Assembly (NCBI GenBank): GCA_017449065.1
Contig: JAFSKF010000052.1
Span: 62,001 to 126,000, forward strand
Source of the DNA: Bacteroidales bacterium
GTDB lineage: Bacteria; Bacteroidota; Bacteroidia; Bacteroidales; UBA3663
Length of the DNA: 64,000 bases
Direction of reading: 5' to 3'
The notes under the pieces are model-generated. The model was not told the DNA's origin and searched no databases. It was given only the letters and a program-made list of their open reading frames with translations. This document shows, piece after piece, positions 55,685 to 64,000 of this stretch (its first letter is position 1; every line of letters begins with the position of its first letter). The translations under genes and the position numbers were made by a program.

Positions 55685-56989
55685 ATGAATGATTCTAAAG
55701 GTTTCCTATTCTTTATCTGCTGCGTCAGCGCCATGGGCGGACTGCTTTTCGGTTACGACTGGGTGGTGATTGGCGGTGCCAAACCGTTCTATGAGCTTTA
55801 TTTCAGCATTGACGGTAACCCGTTCATGCAGGGTGTTGCCATGACTACCGCCCTGGTGGGGTGTCTGGCAGGTGCTATGGTGGCTGGCGCTTTGGCTGAC
55901 CGCTACGGACGCAAGCCCTTGCTCACCACAGCTGCCGTCTTCTTTACAGTCAGTGCTCTTGCAACAGGCTACTTCAACAGTTTCATCCTGTTCAATGTGG
56001 CACGTTTCATTGGCGGTATCGGTATCGGTGTGGCTTCCGCGCTTTCGCCTATCTACATTGCTGAGGTGAGTCCTGCCAACATTCGCGGACGCATGGTCAG
56101 CATCAACCAGATGACCATCGTGCTGGGCATTCTGGCAGCACAGATTGTCAATATGCTCCTGGCTCGGGACACGTCTGATGCTGCATCGCAAGCCTGGAAT
56201 CTGGAATGGGGCTGGCGATGGATGTTCTGGGCAGAGACAGCTCCTGCCGCACTCTTCTTAGTGCTGAGTTTCTTCATTCCCGAATCGCCGGTCTTCGTGC
56301 AGCTCAAGCAGCACCGGAAAGCGGTTGCAGCAGGTGCATCCGCAGCCAAAGAAGCCGGACTCAGCGAGTTGTTCACACCGAAATACGCCCGTGTGCTCCT
56401 GCTCGGTCTGGTGGTAGCTGTGTTCCAGCAATGGTGCGGCACCAATGTGATCTTTAACTATGCCCAAGAGATTTTTGTGGGTGCAGGCTTTAACGTCGAT
56501 GGTATGTTTATCAATATCGTGATTACAGGCATCGCCAATGTGATATTTACCTTTGTGGCGCTCTATACCATCGAGAAATGGGGACGTCGCACGCTGATGC
56601 TGATCGGAGCTGGCGGACTGGGTCTGATTTATCTGATACTTGGCACCTGCTATTATTTAGAAATGACCGGCATGCTGATGGTGGCACTGGTCGTGGCTGC
56701 CATTTCGTGCTACGCAATGACGCTCGGTCCGGTCACCTGGACGCTCCTTGCTGAAATCTTTCCCCATCGCGTGCGTGGCATTGCCATGGCGACTTGCACC
56801 TTTGCGCTATGGGTGGGCTGTTGCACCCTCACGTTCTTCTTCCCGCCCATGAATGCCACGCTTGGCACCTACGGCTCCTTCTGGGTCTATGCCGGCATCT
56901 GCATCTGCGCCTTTGTTTTCCTCTATCGCCGTTGCCCTGAAACCAAGGGCAAGAGCCTCGAAGAACTGGAAAAGGAACTGACATCTTAG
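55685..56989 (+). CDS. MFS sugar:proton symporter (sugar porter family)
   Basis: The 434-residue, 12-helix transporter begins GGLLFGYDWVVIGGAKPFYE. It has the family motifs GALADRYGRKPL, PESP after helix 6, and a terminal PETKGKSLEELE. It imports a monosaccharide; xylose, arabinose or galactose are all possible. With the divergent AraC regulator and the downstream DUF5107 protein it forms a sugar-utilisation unit. No sugar kinase or isomerase is in the window, so the sugar cannot be named. Confidence 0.9.
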   Translation: MNDSKGFLFFICCVSAMGGLLFGYDWVVIGGAKPFYELYFSIDGNPFMQGVAMTTALVGCLAGAMVAGALADRYGRKPLLTTAAVFFTVSALATGYFNSFILFNVARFIGGIGIGVASALSPIYIAEVSPANIRGRMVSINQMTIVLGILAAQIVNMLLARDTSDAASQAWNLEWGWRWMFWAETAPAALFLVLSFFIPESPVFVQLKQHRKAVAAGASAAKEAGLSELFTPKYARVLLLGLVVAVFQQWCGTNVIFNYAQEIFVGAGFNVDGMFINIVITGIANVIFTFVALYTIEKWGRRTLMLIGAGGLGLIYLILGTCYYLEMTGMLMVALVVAAISCYAMTLGPVTWTLLAEIFPHRVRGIAMATCTFALWVGCCTLTFFFPPMNATLGTYGSFWVYAGICICAFVFLYRRCPETKGKSLEELEKELTS

Positions 56990-57005
56990 CAGACAAAACA
57001 AACGT

Positions 57006-57073
57006 CCCTTTTACTCCCCTTTTACATCCCTTTAACTCCCCTTTAACTCCCCTTTAACTCCCCTTAATTACTC
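57006..57073. repeat. Six tandem 11-base repeats between two genes
   Basis: Units start at 57006, 57017, 57028, 57039, 57050 and 57061, an exact 11-base period. The consensus is CCCTTTAACTC, with the first two and last units diverged. They fill the gap between the sugar porter and the DUF5107 gene and end 10 bases before its ATG, where a ribosome would bind. Confidence 0.85.
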
Positions 57074-57082
57074 TTATATATT

Positions 57083-60000
57083 ATGGTCAAAGCTTGGCGT
57101 GAAGACGTGATCTTCCCAACCTACGAAGTTGGCAAACCCGAAAAGAATCCTATTTTTCTGGAGAAACGCGTTTATCAAGGTTCATCAGGTGTGGTTTATC
57201 CCTATCCTGTTATTGAAAGTATCAGCAACGAAAAGGTCGATAAGACCTATCATGCGGTTTATATCGAGAACGAATACATCAAGGTGATGATTCTGCCCGA
57301 ACTGGGCGGACGTGTGCAAATGGCATACGACAAGATCAAGCAACGTCATTTCATCTATTTTAATCATGTCATCAAACCGGCGCTGGTAGGCTTGCTCGGT
57401 CCCTGGATTTCGGGCGGCATCGAGTTCAACTGGCCGCAGCACCACCGTCCATCCACCTATATGCCCGTCGATTGCACCATCGAAGAAAGCAAAGACGGGT
57501 CGGTAACGGTCTGGGTGAACGAACGCGAGCGGATGTTCCATCAGCAGGGACAAGCCGGATTCACGCTTCGTCCGGGGTGTGCTTATCTCGAAATTCACGG
57601 CCGTCTCTACAATCCGACTCCCACGCCACAGACTTTCCTGTGGTGGGCAAATCCGGCTGTGGCTGTCAACGATCAGTACCAAAGCGTCTTCCCGCAGGAC
57701 GTCAACGCGGTGTTCGACCACGGCAAGCGTGCCGTCAGCTCTTTCCCGATTGCCACGGGTACCTATTATAAGATGGACTATAGTGCTGGTGTCGATATTT
57801 CGAACTACAAGAACATCTTTGTGCCAACCTCCTATATGGTGGCCCAATCGAAATACAACTTCGAGGGCGGTTACGAGAACGACACGCAGGCCGGTATGCT
57901 GCATGTGGCAGACCATCACTTCTCACCTGGCAAGAAACAGTGGACCTGTGGCAACGGCGACTTCGGACGTGCATGGGATCGTGCCCTTACCGATACTGAT
58001 GGACCCTATATCGAGCTGATGGCAGGTGTCTATACCGAAAACCAGCCCGACTTCACCTGGCTGATGCCATACGAGGAAAAGACCTTTGTGCAATACTTTA
58101 TGCCCTACCGCGAACTGGGCTTGGTGAAGAATGCCAGCAAGGATTTCATGATCAACGTGGCAGACGAAAGCATCCAAATTTTCGCCACCTCACGCCAGCA
58201 CGTGACCCTATCGGTGAAGAACGATGCCGGACGAACCTTACTGGAAGAGGAACTTGACCTCGGTCCGGAAGATGTTTACAGCAAGCACATTACAGGTCTC
58301 GATGCTGCCCATGTGCATGTGCGTCTGCTGCAGAACCGTCGCGTGGTGCTCAGCTACGATCCCGAACCCGACGAAATCACTCCGATTCCCGATGCCGCTG
58401 AGGCTGCCTTATTGCCTGCTGAGATCAAGACCAACGAACAGTTGTACCTCACCGGTTTGCATCTCGAACAGTACCGTCATGCCACCTGGTCAGCACTCGA
58501 CTACTATGAGGAAGCGCTTCGCCGCGACCCGCTCGATGTGCGTTGCAACAATGCCATGGGTCTGTGGTACATTCGTCGCGGGCGATTCCAGAAGGCTGAG
58601 AGCTACCTGCGCACAGCGGTAAAGGTGCTGCAGAAACGCAATCCGAACCCCTACGACGGCGAACCGCTTTACAACCTGGCGCTATGCCTAAAGTATCAGG
58701 GCAAGATTGATGAAGCCTACGACTGGGCGTATAAATCGACTTGGAATGCCGCCTGGCAGCAAGCCGGTTACCTGATGTGTGCCCAGATTGCCTGCATGCG
58801 ACAGGATTTCGAAGAGGCGCTCTATCTTATCGACAAGTCACTCATTTCGGGCTGGCACAATCACAAAGCCCGCGCCTTGAAGGCTGCCATTCTTCGCAAA
58901 CTGCATACCGATGCCTCCGAGTTCGAGGCTTTCGCCAAGGAAGCGCTTGCCATCAATCCGTTTAACTACGGTGTGCTGTTCGAACTGGGACGCATCGATG
59001 ATATACAGCGACTCATGCACGGCGATGCCAATAACTACGAGGAAGTGGCGCTCGATTATGCTGATGCCGGTCTCAAGGAGGAGGCGGTGCAGATACTGGA
59101 TCTTGCCATCCGGACAGGAGCCGCCACGCCTATGACCTATTACTACAAGACCTGGCTGACTGGTTCGGAATCCGATCACGCTGCAGCTCAGGCACAGCCG
59201 CAAGACTTCTGTTTCCCGAACCGTGCAGAAGCCGTCATGGCTCTCTCCGAGTATCCTGACGATCCGCGTGCCTGCTACTATTTAGGCAATCTCTACTACG
59301 ATCGCCGCCAGTACGATCTGGCTCGCGAACTTTGGGAAAAATCTGCGGCTCTCGAACCCGGGTTCCCCACTGTGCACCGCAATCTGGCCTTGGCCTATTT
59401 CAACAAGTGTAATGACGCCAAGCGTGCCGTAGCGGAAATGGAAACGGCTTATCGCCTTGACGAAACGGATGCTCGTATCCTGATGGAACTCGACCAGCTT
59501 TACAAACGCTTGCAATATGCGCACGATTTCCGCCTGAAGTTCCTGCAGCAACATCCTGCTGAAGTGGCAAAGCGCGACGACCTCGTTTTGGAAGAGATTA
59601 CCTTGCTCAATCAGGTGGGTCGATACGAAGAGGCCAAAGAGAAAATCGCCAGCCATTGGTTTCATGTCTGGGAAGGCGGCGAAGGCAAGGTGAGCGGACA
59701 ATACCAGATCTGCCGCGTGGAACTGGCGAAACAGCTCATCGGTCGTGCCGGGCAAGAGGCATCGAGCGACAATCGGAAAAAGGCCCTTCTCGATGCCATT
59801 TCATTGCTACAGGAGTGTCTGGTCTTCCCGCACAATCTTGGCGAAGGCAAACTCTATGGCGCGCAGGACAACGACTTCTACTTCTTCTTAGGCAAGGCCT
59901 ATGCGATGCTTGCTGATTTGTCGGAGAACGAAGCAGACAAGAAGCAACTTCTGCAACGCTCGACGGACAACTACCGGTTGGGTACTGCCGGACCTACCGA

Positions 60001-60367
60001 ACCGGCGGCAGCCATGTATTACAACGATGCCAAGCCCGACAAGATTTTCTATGCCGCCCTCTGCTATCGTGCCTTGGGAGACGAGAAAGCCGCTCGCGGA
60101 CTGTTCCACAAACTGATTTCCTATGGCGAAAAGCATATCTTCGATCACATCACGATGGACTATTTTGCCGTTAGCCTGCCCGACCTGCTGGTGTGGGACG
60201 GCAACCTTGACGAAGCCAATCGGATTCATTGCAACTATATGCTCGCCTTAGGCAACTATGGACTGGGCAATGCCGCCCAAGGAGCCAAATACCTTTCTAC
60301 GGTATTGGCCCTCAACGTGAATCACGATGGTGCCCGCGCCTTGCAGAGTTTTGTATCGAAGGGGTAA
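57083..60367 (+). CDS. DUF5107-TPR protein
   Basis: The 1094-residue protein has an N-terminal DUF5107 domain (about residues 40-360), a galactose-mutarotase-like beta-sandwich, with VMILPELGGRVQMAYD, ISGGIEFNWPQHHRPSTY and GFTLRPGCAYLEIHGRLYN. Many TPR repeats fill about 440-1085 (SALDYYEEALRRDPLDVRCN, LARELWEKSAALEPGFPTVH). No signal peptide is seen, so it is probably cytoplasmic. DUF5107 proteins occur next to sugar transporters and AraC regulators, and may bind or epimerise a sugar; activity is unproven. It is separated from the porter by six 11-base repeats. Confidence 0.87.
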   Translation: MVKAWREDVIFPTYEVGKPEKNPIFLEKRVYQGSSGVVYPYPVIESISNEKVDKTYHAVYIENEYIKVMILPELGGRVQMAYDKIKQRHFIYFNHVIKPALVGLLGPWISGGIEFNWPQHHRPSTYMPVDCTIEESKDGSVTVWVNERERMFHQQGQAGFTLRPGCAYLEIHGRLYNPTPTPQTFLWWANPAVAVNDQYQSVFPQDVNAVFDHGKRAVSSFPIATGTYYKMDYSAGVDISNYKNIFVPTSYMVAQSKYNFEGGYENDTQAGMLHVADHHFSPGKKQWTCGNGDFGRAWDRALTDTDGPYIELMAGVYTENQPDFTWLMPYEEKTFVQYFMPYRELGLVKNASKDFMINVADESIQIFATSRQHVTLSVKNDAGRTLLEEELDLGPEDVYSKHITGLDAAHVHVRLLQNRRVVLSYDPEPDEITPIPDAAEAALLPAEIKTNEQLYLTGLHLEQYRHATWSALDYYEEALRRDPLDVRCNNAMGLWYIRRGRFQKAESYLRTAVKVLQKRNPNPYDGEPLYNLALCLKYQGKIDEAYDWAYKSTWNAAWQQAGYLMCAQIACMRQDFEEALYLIDKSLISGWHNHKARALKAAILRKLHTDASEFEAFAKEALAINPFNYGVLFELGRIDDIQRLMHGDANNYEEVALDYADAGLKEEAVQILDLAIRTGAATPMTYYYKTWLTGSESDHAAAQAQPQDFCFPNRAEAVMALSEYPDDPRACYYLGNLYYDRRQYDLARELWEKSAALEPGFPTVHRNLALAYFNKCNDAKRAVAEMETAYRLDETDARILMELDQLYKRLQYAHDFRLKFLQQHPAEVAKRDDLVLEEITLLNQVGRYEEAKEKIASHWFHVWEGGEGKVSGQYQICRVELAKQLIGRAGQEASSDNRKKALLDAISLLQECLVFPHNLGEGKLYGAQDNDFYFFLGKAYAMLADLSENEADKKQLLQRSTDNYRLGTAGPTEPAAAMYYNDAKPDKIFYAALCYRALGDEKAARGLFHKLISYGEKHIFDHITMDYFAVSLPDLLVWDGNLDEANRIHCNYMLALGNYGLGNAAQGAKYLSTVLALNVNHDGARALQSFVSKG

Positions 60368-60507
60368 TAAATTTAGGGTCACATCCCACAAACTTCCGTC
60401 CATCGAGCGTCAGACAATCTTTGGTTGGGAAAAAGAAACGTCGAGGAGGCATTTAGAAGTAAAATAAAGATTTCTTGGGCTACATTTACTCTTTTTCTTC
60501 AAAAAAG

Positions 60508-60539
60508 TTTGGCTATTTCAAAATAAAGCTGTACCTTTG
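60508..60539 (+). promoter_or_regulatory. Promoter of the Abi_2 gene
   Basis: TTTG (60508-60511), 20 bases, TACCTTTG (60532-60539): full consensus. The leader runs from about 60546 to 60604. Upstream, 60368-60507 shows no gene that I can support. Confidence 0.8.
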
Positions 60540-60549
60540 CACCACTAGA

Positions 60550-60599
60550 ACCCGCCAAGCCTCTCAACGATGCTCAAATGTGCGGGTCGTTTTATTTTT
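60550..60599 (+). promoter_or_regulatory. Attenuator-like hairpin in the Abi_2 leader
   Basis: ACCCGC (60550-60555) pairs with GCGGGT (60582-60587), and a T-rich tract (CGTTTTATTTTTAT) follows directly before the start codon at 60605. This has the layout of an intrinsic terminator inside the leader. A conserved RNA motif named abiF has been described beside Abi_2-family genes; a match here is untested. Confidence 0.45.
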
Positions 60600-60604
60600 A
60601 TACA

Positions 60605-61507
60605 ATGAGCAATAGAATTCCATTCCAGAAGCCGTACACCAGTGCACACGACCTAGTCAGTCTCTTGCAGTCACGAGGCTTGACGGTCGCATACACAGTT
60701 AAGGCAGAAAGTTATCTCGAATATATAGGCTATTACCGCCTGTCAGCCTATATGTATCCTTTATTACAGATACCCAAGGAGCAACACCGCTACAAACCGA
60801 ACACCTCATTCGACCAAGTGATGATGCTCTACCGTTTCGACAAGAAACTTCGCCTGCTTATATTCAATGAGATAGAGAAAATCGAAGTGGCAGTACGCAG
60901 CGCGATTGTCAATATCGGCAGCGACATGACGGGCAATCCCTTCTGGATGACCGACAGTAGCAATTTCATTGACCAAGGCAAATTCCATCATACAATGGAC
61001 TTGATAGACGCAGAACTTCACCGCTCACGTGAAGATTTCATCGTCCACTTCAAGCAGACATATTCCGATGCCTATCCTCCTGCTTGGATATTGGCTGAAG
61101 TACTCCCCTTCGGAGTCATCACCAATATCTTCAGCAATATCAAGGTCGCCCGAATTAAGAAGAACATCGCTCGGAGATTTGGTTTACAAGTGGCACCTTT
61201 TGAGTCGTGGCTTACCATTGTAACCCTGACCCGCAATTCCTGTTGCCATCATGCTCGTGTGTGGAACAAGCAGAATACCATACGTCCGATGCTTCCCAAT
61301 CGCATGGCTGGAAACTGGATAACACTTCCCACGGATGCGCTACGAATCTATTTCAACCTCTGCATCATCAAGTATTTCCTGAACATCATTTCCCCACATA
61401 ACGACATGAAGGCTAAGATTGATGCGCTTCTTGCCAACTATCCAGCCATTGACACCGTAGCCATGGGGTTCCCCCGTGGGTGGGAACGTGAACCGCTGTG
61501 GCAATAG
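60605..61507 (+). CDS. Abi_2-family abortive-infection protein (HEPN superfamily)
   Basis: This 300-residue protein of the Abi_2 family (AbiD/AbiF-like) has YIGYYRLSAYMYPL (40-53), KLRLLIFNEIEKIEVAVRSA (81-100) and the HEPN-type RNase motif RNSCCHH (210-216, RX4-6H). These proteins halt phage infection, probably by cleaving RNA when triggered. The start at 60605 is preferred because an in-frame ATG at 60578 lies within the leader hairpin. It stands alone with its own promoter between metabolic and envelope genes, a typical position for a mobile defence gene. Confidence 0.85.
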   Translation: MSNRIPFQKPYTSAHDLVSLLQSRGLTVAYTVKAESYLEYIGYYRLSAYMYPLLQIPKEQHRYKPNTSFDQVMMLYRFDKKLRLLIFNEIEKIEVAVRSAIVNIGSDMTGNPFWMTDSSNFIDQGKFHHTMDLIDAELHRSREDFIVHFKQTYSDAYPPAWILAEVLPFGVITNIFSNIKVARIKKNIARRFGLQVAPFESWLTIVTLTRNSCCHHARVWNKQNTIRPMLPNRMAGNWITLPTDALRIYFNLCIIKYFLNIISPHNDMKAKIDALLANYPAIDTVAMGFPRGWEREPLWQ

Positions 61508-61522
61508 ATACTGTCTATATAC

Positions 61523-63001
61523 TTATTTTTTCAAAATAATCACTTTCGCGGTCTGATTATTCATCTTGGGCATTGTTCTTCCCACGGGGGCACCGATATA
61601 CGTCGGATCTGAAATCACAAACTTGCGTCCGTTCAGCTGAATGTAATCACCCGACACCTCTTCTGTGAAGGCCACCGCTGCTGCCAAATGTCCCGGATAG
61701 AACACCAGGATACAGTCCAGACCAACAAGGTCACGCACCAGTCGGGTGAACAAAATTGACCGGTCTTCACAATCGCAGTAGGGATAAAACAGCGTCTCTT
61801 CTGCAAAGAAAGCACGGTCTCCGCCCCACACCTTATCGTCATACTCGTACACGAAACCCGTCTGCACCAGATTCAACAAACGCGACACGGCTTCAAGTTC
61901 TGACAATCCAGACAACAGTTTCTTCAGCGTCGGATACACTTGGCTCTTCACTTGACCGTCTATCGGTGTATTAGCATACATTGCCCAACGCGTCATTACG
62001 TTGCCATCCAGCATCGAAGACGGATAGGTGTTATAGAAGTCAATCAGGTTCTTATTCACCGATACCGAAACCTTGACATCGCTGTACTTCTTGGATGTGA
62101 TAGTTCTGGATGCTGTGTTCGACGGTGAAAAACGCTGATTGTCCTGAATCATCAGCGACAGCCCCTTTTCCTTCGGGAAAGAAGCCTGACAGATGTAAAG
62201 TCGGGAAGGCAGCGCCTCGACCCCATAATACAAATCGGTTCCCAAAGTATATGAGTTCCGGTCGAAGATCTGATGCTTGCTTGCAAACAGCATATACAAC
62301 TTGTTTCCATCCGAAGCCAGACGCATCTTATAACCCGACTGCATATACAGATAAGCCAGCATCAGTGCACTTTCATTCGTTCCCTGTCCGCAAACCTGAT
62401 CCGACAACGCCTTCAGCATCTGCACGTATCCCCAGTCGCTCAGCCCCAGGTCTTTTCTCATCGCCAGGCAATCGCGCAGCATATTGTCGTACTTTCGGGC
62501 ATCGATGTTTGCCAAGGCTTCTGAAACGGAGGTTTCACTGCAGCCTCGCATCACAATGCGGTCTGCCTCATCAAAGCGAACCTGACCCTGCGTACCGAAA
62601 AAAGTAAAATCGACGGTTTTTGCCGTCACCACCGGCACTTCTTTAATAGGTTCCACAGGTTGTGGCTGAGGCTCCACCGGAACTGGCTTAATCACCTCTT
62701 CGATGATGACAGGCTTATCCTCCACCGGTTTGTTTTTTTCTTCCTCGGGTATTACTACGGGAGGATCCGGATTCTCCTTTGGTTTGGGCACCGGTTTCGT
62801 TTCTTCGAAGCTCTTCCAAGGGTTCCTGACAAACTCCACATAATCGTCCATGCATTTCTTTCTGAAGTCCTCGAAATCCTGACGGACAGACTTTCGGAAT
62901 TCTTCGAACGAAGCATGAAGATCCTTGGTATCTAAATTTTGGGCATGGCCTTGCACCAAGCCAAAGACCATGCCCAAAATCAGTAGTTCACAACGTTTCA
63001 T
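61523..63001 (-). CDS. Secreted transglutaminase-like protein with proline-rich linker
   Basis: The 492-residue protein has signal peptide MKRCELLILGMVFGLVQGHA and a short helical region to about 65. A Pro/Glu/Val-rich linker (70-120) resembles a TonB-like spacer. The large domain ends in a cysteine-protease-like triad: Cys411 in CDCEDRS, His438 in GHLAA and Asp465 in ISDPTY. That order and spacing fit the transglutaminase-like superfamily, which includes peptidases and amidases. Substrate unknown. It starts 2 bases after the 63004 gene ends, so they are co-translated. Confidence 0.78.
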   Translation of the reverse strand: MKRCELLILGMVFGLVQGHAQNLDTKDLHASFEEFRKSVRQDFEDFRKKCMDDYVEFVRNPWKSFEETKPVPKPKENPDPPVVIPEEEKNKPVEDKPVIIEEVIKPVPVEPQPQPVEPIKEVPVVTAKTVDFTFFGTQGQVRFDEADRIVMRGCSETSVSEALANIDARKYDNMLRDCLAMRKDLGLSDWGYVQMLKALSDQVCGQGTNESALMLAYLYMQSGYKMRLASDGNKLYMLFASKHQIFDRNSYTLGTDLYYGVEALPSRLYICQASFPKEKGLSLMIQDNQRFSPSNTASRTITSKKYSDVKVSVSVNKNLIDFYNTYPSSMLDGNVMTRWAMYANTPIDGQVKSQVYPTLKKLLSGLSELEAVSRLLNLVQTGFVYEYDDKVWGGDRAFFAEETLFYPYCDCEDRSILFTRLVRDLVGLDCILVFYPGHLAAAVAFTEEVSGDYIQLNGRKFVISDPTYIGAPVGRTMPKMNNQTAKVIILKK

Positions 63002-63003
63002 AC

Positions 63004-63690
63004 TTAAAGTCGGTTTTTGATCAGGTCATCGACAACGCCTTTCAGTTCGTCGCCCTCAGCCTCCAGTTCCTTCTGCATATTCCGTTTCAGACGGGCAGCC
63101 AGTTCCTTCTTGTCGAATGCCACACGCACCTGCACCTGATAACTGTTGTTCTTCAAAGTGCGATAGATGGACATGACCGGAATGGCATTGGTGATCGACT
63201 GATCGACAATCGCTTTCACACGCTGGTTGAATTTATCGTTGGCAGTACTTGAAATGACTCCGTTCTGTGCATTGTCCAAGGCCTGTTGCCAGGCAGCAGC
63301 CAATTGGGTTTCCATCATCGAAGCCACTTCTGTCAGCGCTGCGGCACGGGCTGCAGCATAGCCTGCATTGTAGGAACCCGAAGTCTGCATAGCCGTATGC
63401 TGCAAGTAGCGCTTTGCAGGAGCTCCGTTCTCATCTGCCATCAGCTCCATACCGAGCAATTGGCTCTGCATCAGTTGCTGTTCGATGGTAGGATCGCCAG
63501 CTGGCACCACCCAACCTTCTTTCTTCAGTTCTTTAGCCTGCTTCTTCACGTCCTTGGTCGGTTTGCTCTTCAGCATCTTCATGTTGATCTCATTCAGTTC
63601 TCTCTGCTGCTTTGCCAGTTCAACGGCGGTCTGAGCGTAAGTAAAGGTTGTCATCATGGCTACTGCCAAACATAAAAACATCTTTTTCAT
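63004..63690 (-). CDS. Small secreted hypothetical protein, partner of the transglutaminase-like gene
   Basis: I do not recognise this 228-residue protein. It has signal peptide MKKMFLCLAVAMMTTFTYA and is mostly helical. A lysine-rich stretch (38-58), an alanine-rich middle (YNAGYAAARAAALTEVASM) and a C-terminal half with VMSIYRTLKNNSYQVQVRVA follow, like periplasmic LPP20-type proteins but with no lipobox. It is directly upstream of the transglutaminase-like gene, two bases apart, suggesting a shared envelope task. Confidence 0.7.
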   Translation of the reverse strand: MKKMFLCLAVAMMTTFTYAQTAVELAKQQRELNEINMKMLKSKPTKDVKKQAKELKKEGWVVPAGDPTIEQQLMQSQLLGMELMADENGAPAKRYLQHTAMQTSGSYNAGYAAARAAALTEVASMMETQLAAAWQQALDNAQNGVISSTANDKFNQRVKAIVDQSITNAIPVMSIYRTLKNNSYQVQVRVAFDKKELAARLKRNMQKELEAEGDELKGVVDDLIKNRL

Positions 63691-63787
63691 AACAGTAATT
63701 TTTAAAGGTTTATACTATTTGTTGTTTGTTTCTTTGCCTATTAAAGCCGGATTGTCGGGAAAGTAACCCAACGGAATTAAAAAAATT

Positions 63788-64000
63788 TCAGATTTTTTCC
63801 AAAAGTTGTTCTGCTTCCTCCATATGTTCACAGAACTCCGGATATCTCAGGTATTTCCGGATCTCTTTCTTGGCAGACCGGTTCTGCCCTTTCTTCAGCA
63901 GCAGGTAGATGTACGTCCACCGGAGTTCGCTGTTCACGGTTCTTTCCAGATTCCGGCTATAGACCAGATCTTCGTCTTCGCCCAAGTAGTCGTTCCATTC
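63788..64000 (-). CDS. 3' end of an unidentified gene (partial)
   Basis: The last 70 codons of a gene that enters from the right edge are open to base 64000. The reading EWNDYLGEDEDLVYSRNLER, then YIYLLLKKGQNRSAKKEIRK, ends EEAEQLLEKI. The basic helical tail is reminiscent of C-termini of some GT2 glycosyltransferases, but this is weak. An in-frame TTG at 63985 is not a convincing start. Confidence 0.55.
   Translation of the reverse strand, partial: EWNDYLGEDEDLVYSRNLERTVNSELRWTYIYLLLKKGQNRSAKKEIRKYLRYPEFCEHMEEAEQLLEKI

Noticed and set aside
57006-57073. CRISPR array
   Set aside because: Simple 11-base tandem repeat without spacers.

Overview
The window looks like a chromosomal segment of a Bacteroidales bacterium (Bacteroidaceae/Prevotellaceae-like). 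The evidence is repeated use of the Bacteroidota promoter signature (TTTG, about 20 bases, TAnnTTTG), an UpxY-type antiterminator in a polysaccharide locus, DUF4922, DUF5703 and DUF5107 proteins, many secreted TPR proteins, and the absence of Shine-Dalgarno-driven gene starts. No tRNA, rRNA, CRISPR array or intact insertion sequence was seen.

0-20.2 kb (minus strand) is one tightly packed unit of 16 genes. A strong promoter at 20239-20270 drives it. It starts with a periplasmic-binding-fold lipid/solute receptor-like protein and an outer-membrane barrel. It continues with dTDP-rhamnose genes (rfbC, rfbD), a Wzx flippase, UDP-galactopyranose mutase, Kdo-precursor genes (kpsF/kdsD, kdsA), a complete three-step phosphonate set, a LicD-family transferase, three glycosyltransferases, a YfhO-type membrane protein, and last an UpxY-family antiterminator. 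The phosphonate set is a PEP mutase fused to two different nucleotidyltransferase domains, phosphonopyruvate decarboxylase and an iron-type alcohol dehydrogenase. Read together, it predicts a surface glycan decorated with a phosphonate, most likely 2-hydroxyethylphosphonate, activated as a CMP derivative and transferred by LicD. The last glycosyltransferase carries an apparent one-base frameshift.

20.4-28.7 kb is mostly housekeeping: tsaD with a T9SS type-B sorting-domain protein, a lytic transglycosylase and a PAP2 phosphatase; rpmE2 with a structured leader and a clear terminator; an alternative RpoD-like sigma factor; and a GT2 gene coupled to a DUF4922-SpoIID fusion. 28.9-33.9 kb is a two-gene glycan-degradation unit: a secreted GH2 beta-galactosidase that lacks a central domain, and a DUF5703 protein.

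33.9-37.2 kb is an accessory island: an AAA/DUF4143 ATPase with a palindromic operator-like repeat at its promoter, four sets of inverted or tandem repeats, a decayed PLD-type helicase fragment and a structured RNA/terminator. 37.2-51.2 kb holds secreted TPR proteins around gyrA, an M23/LysM peptidase, a TSCPD protein, an outer-membrane barrel and guaA. 51.3-60.4 kb holds an AmpG-like transporter, a Zn/Cd P-type ATPase, and a sugar unit (AraC regulator, sugar porter, DUF5107-TPR protein). 60.5-64 kb has an Abi_2/HEPN abortive-infection gene with an attenuator-like leader, a transglutaminase-like protein with a small partner, and the 3' end of an unidentified gene.
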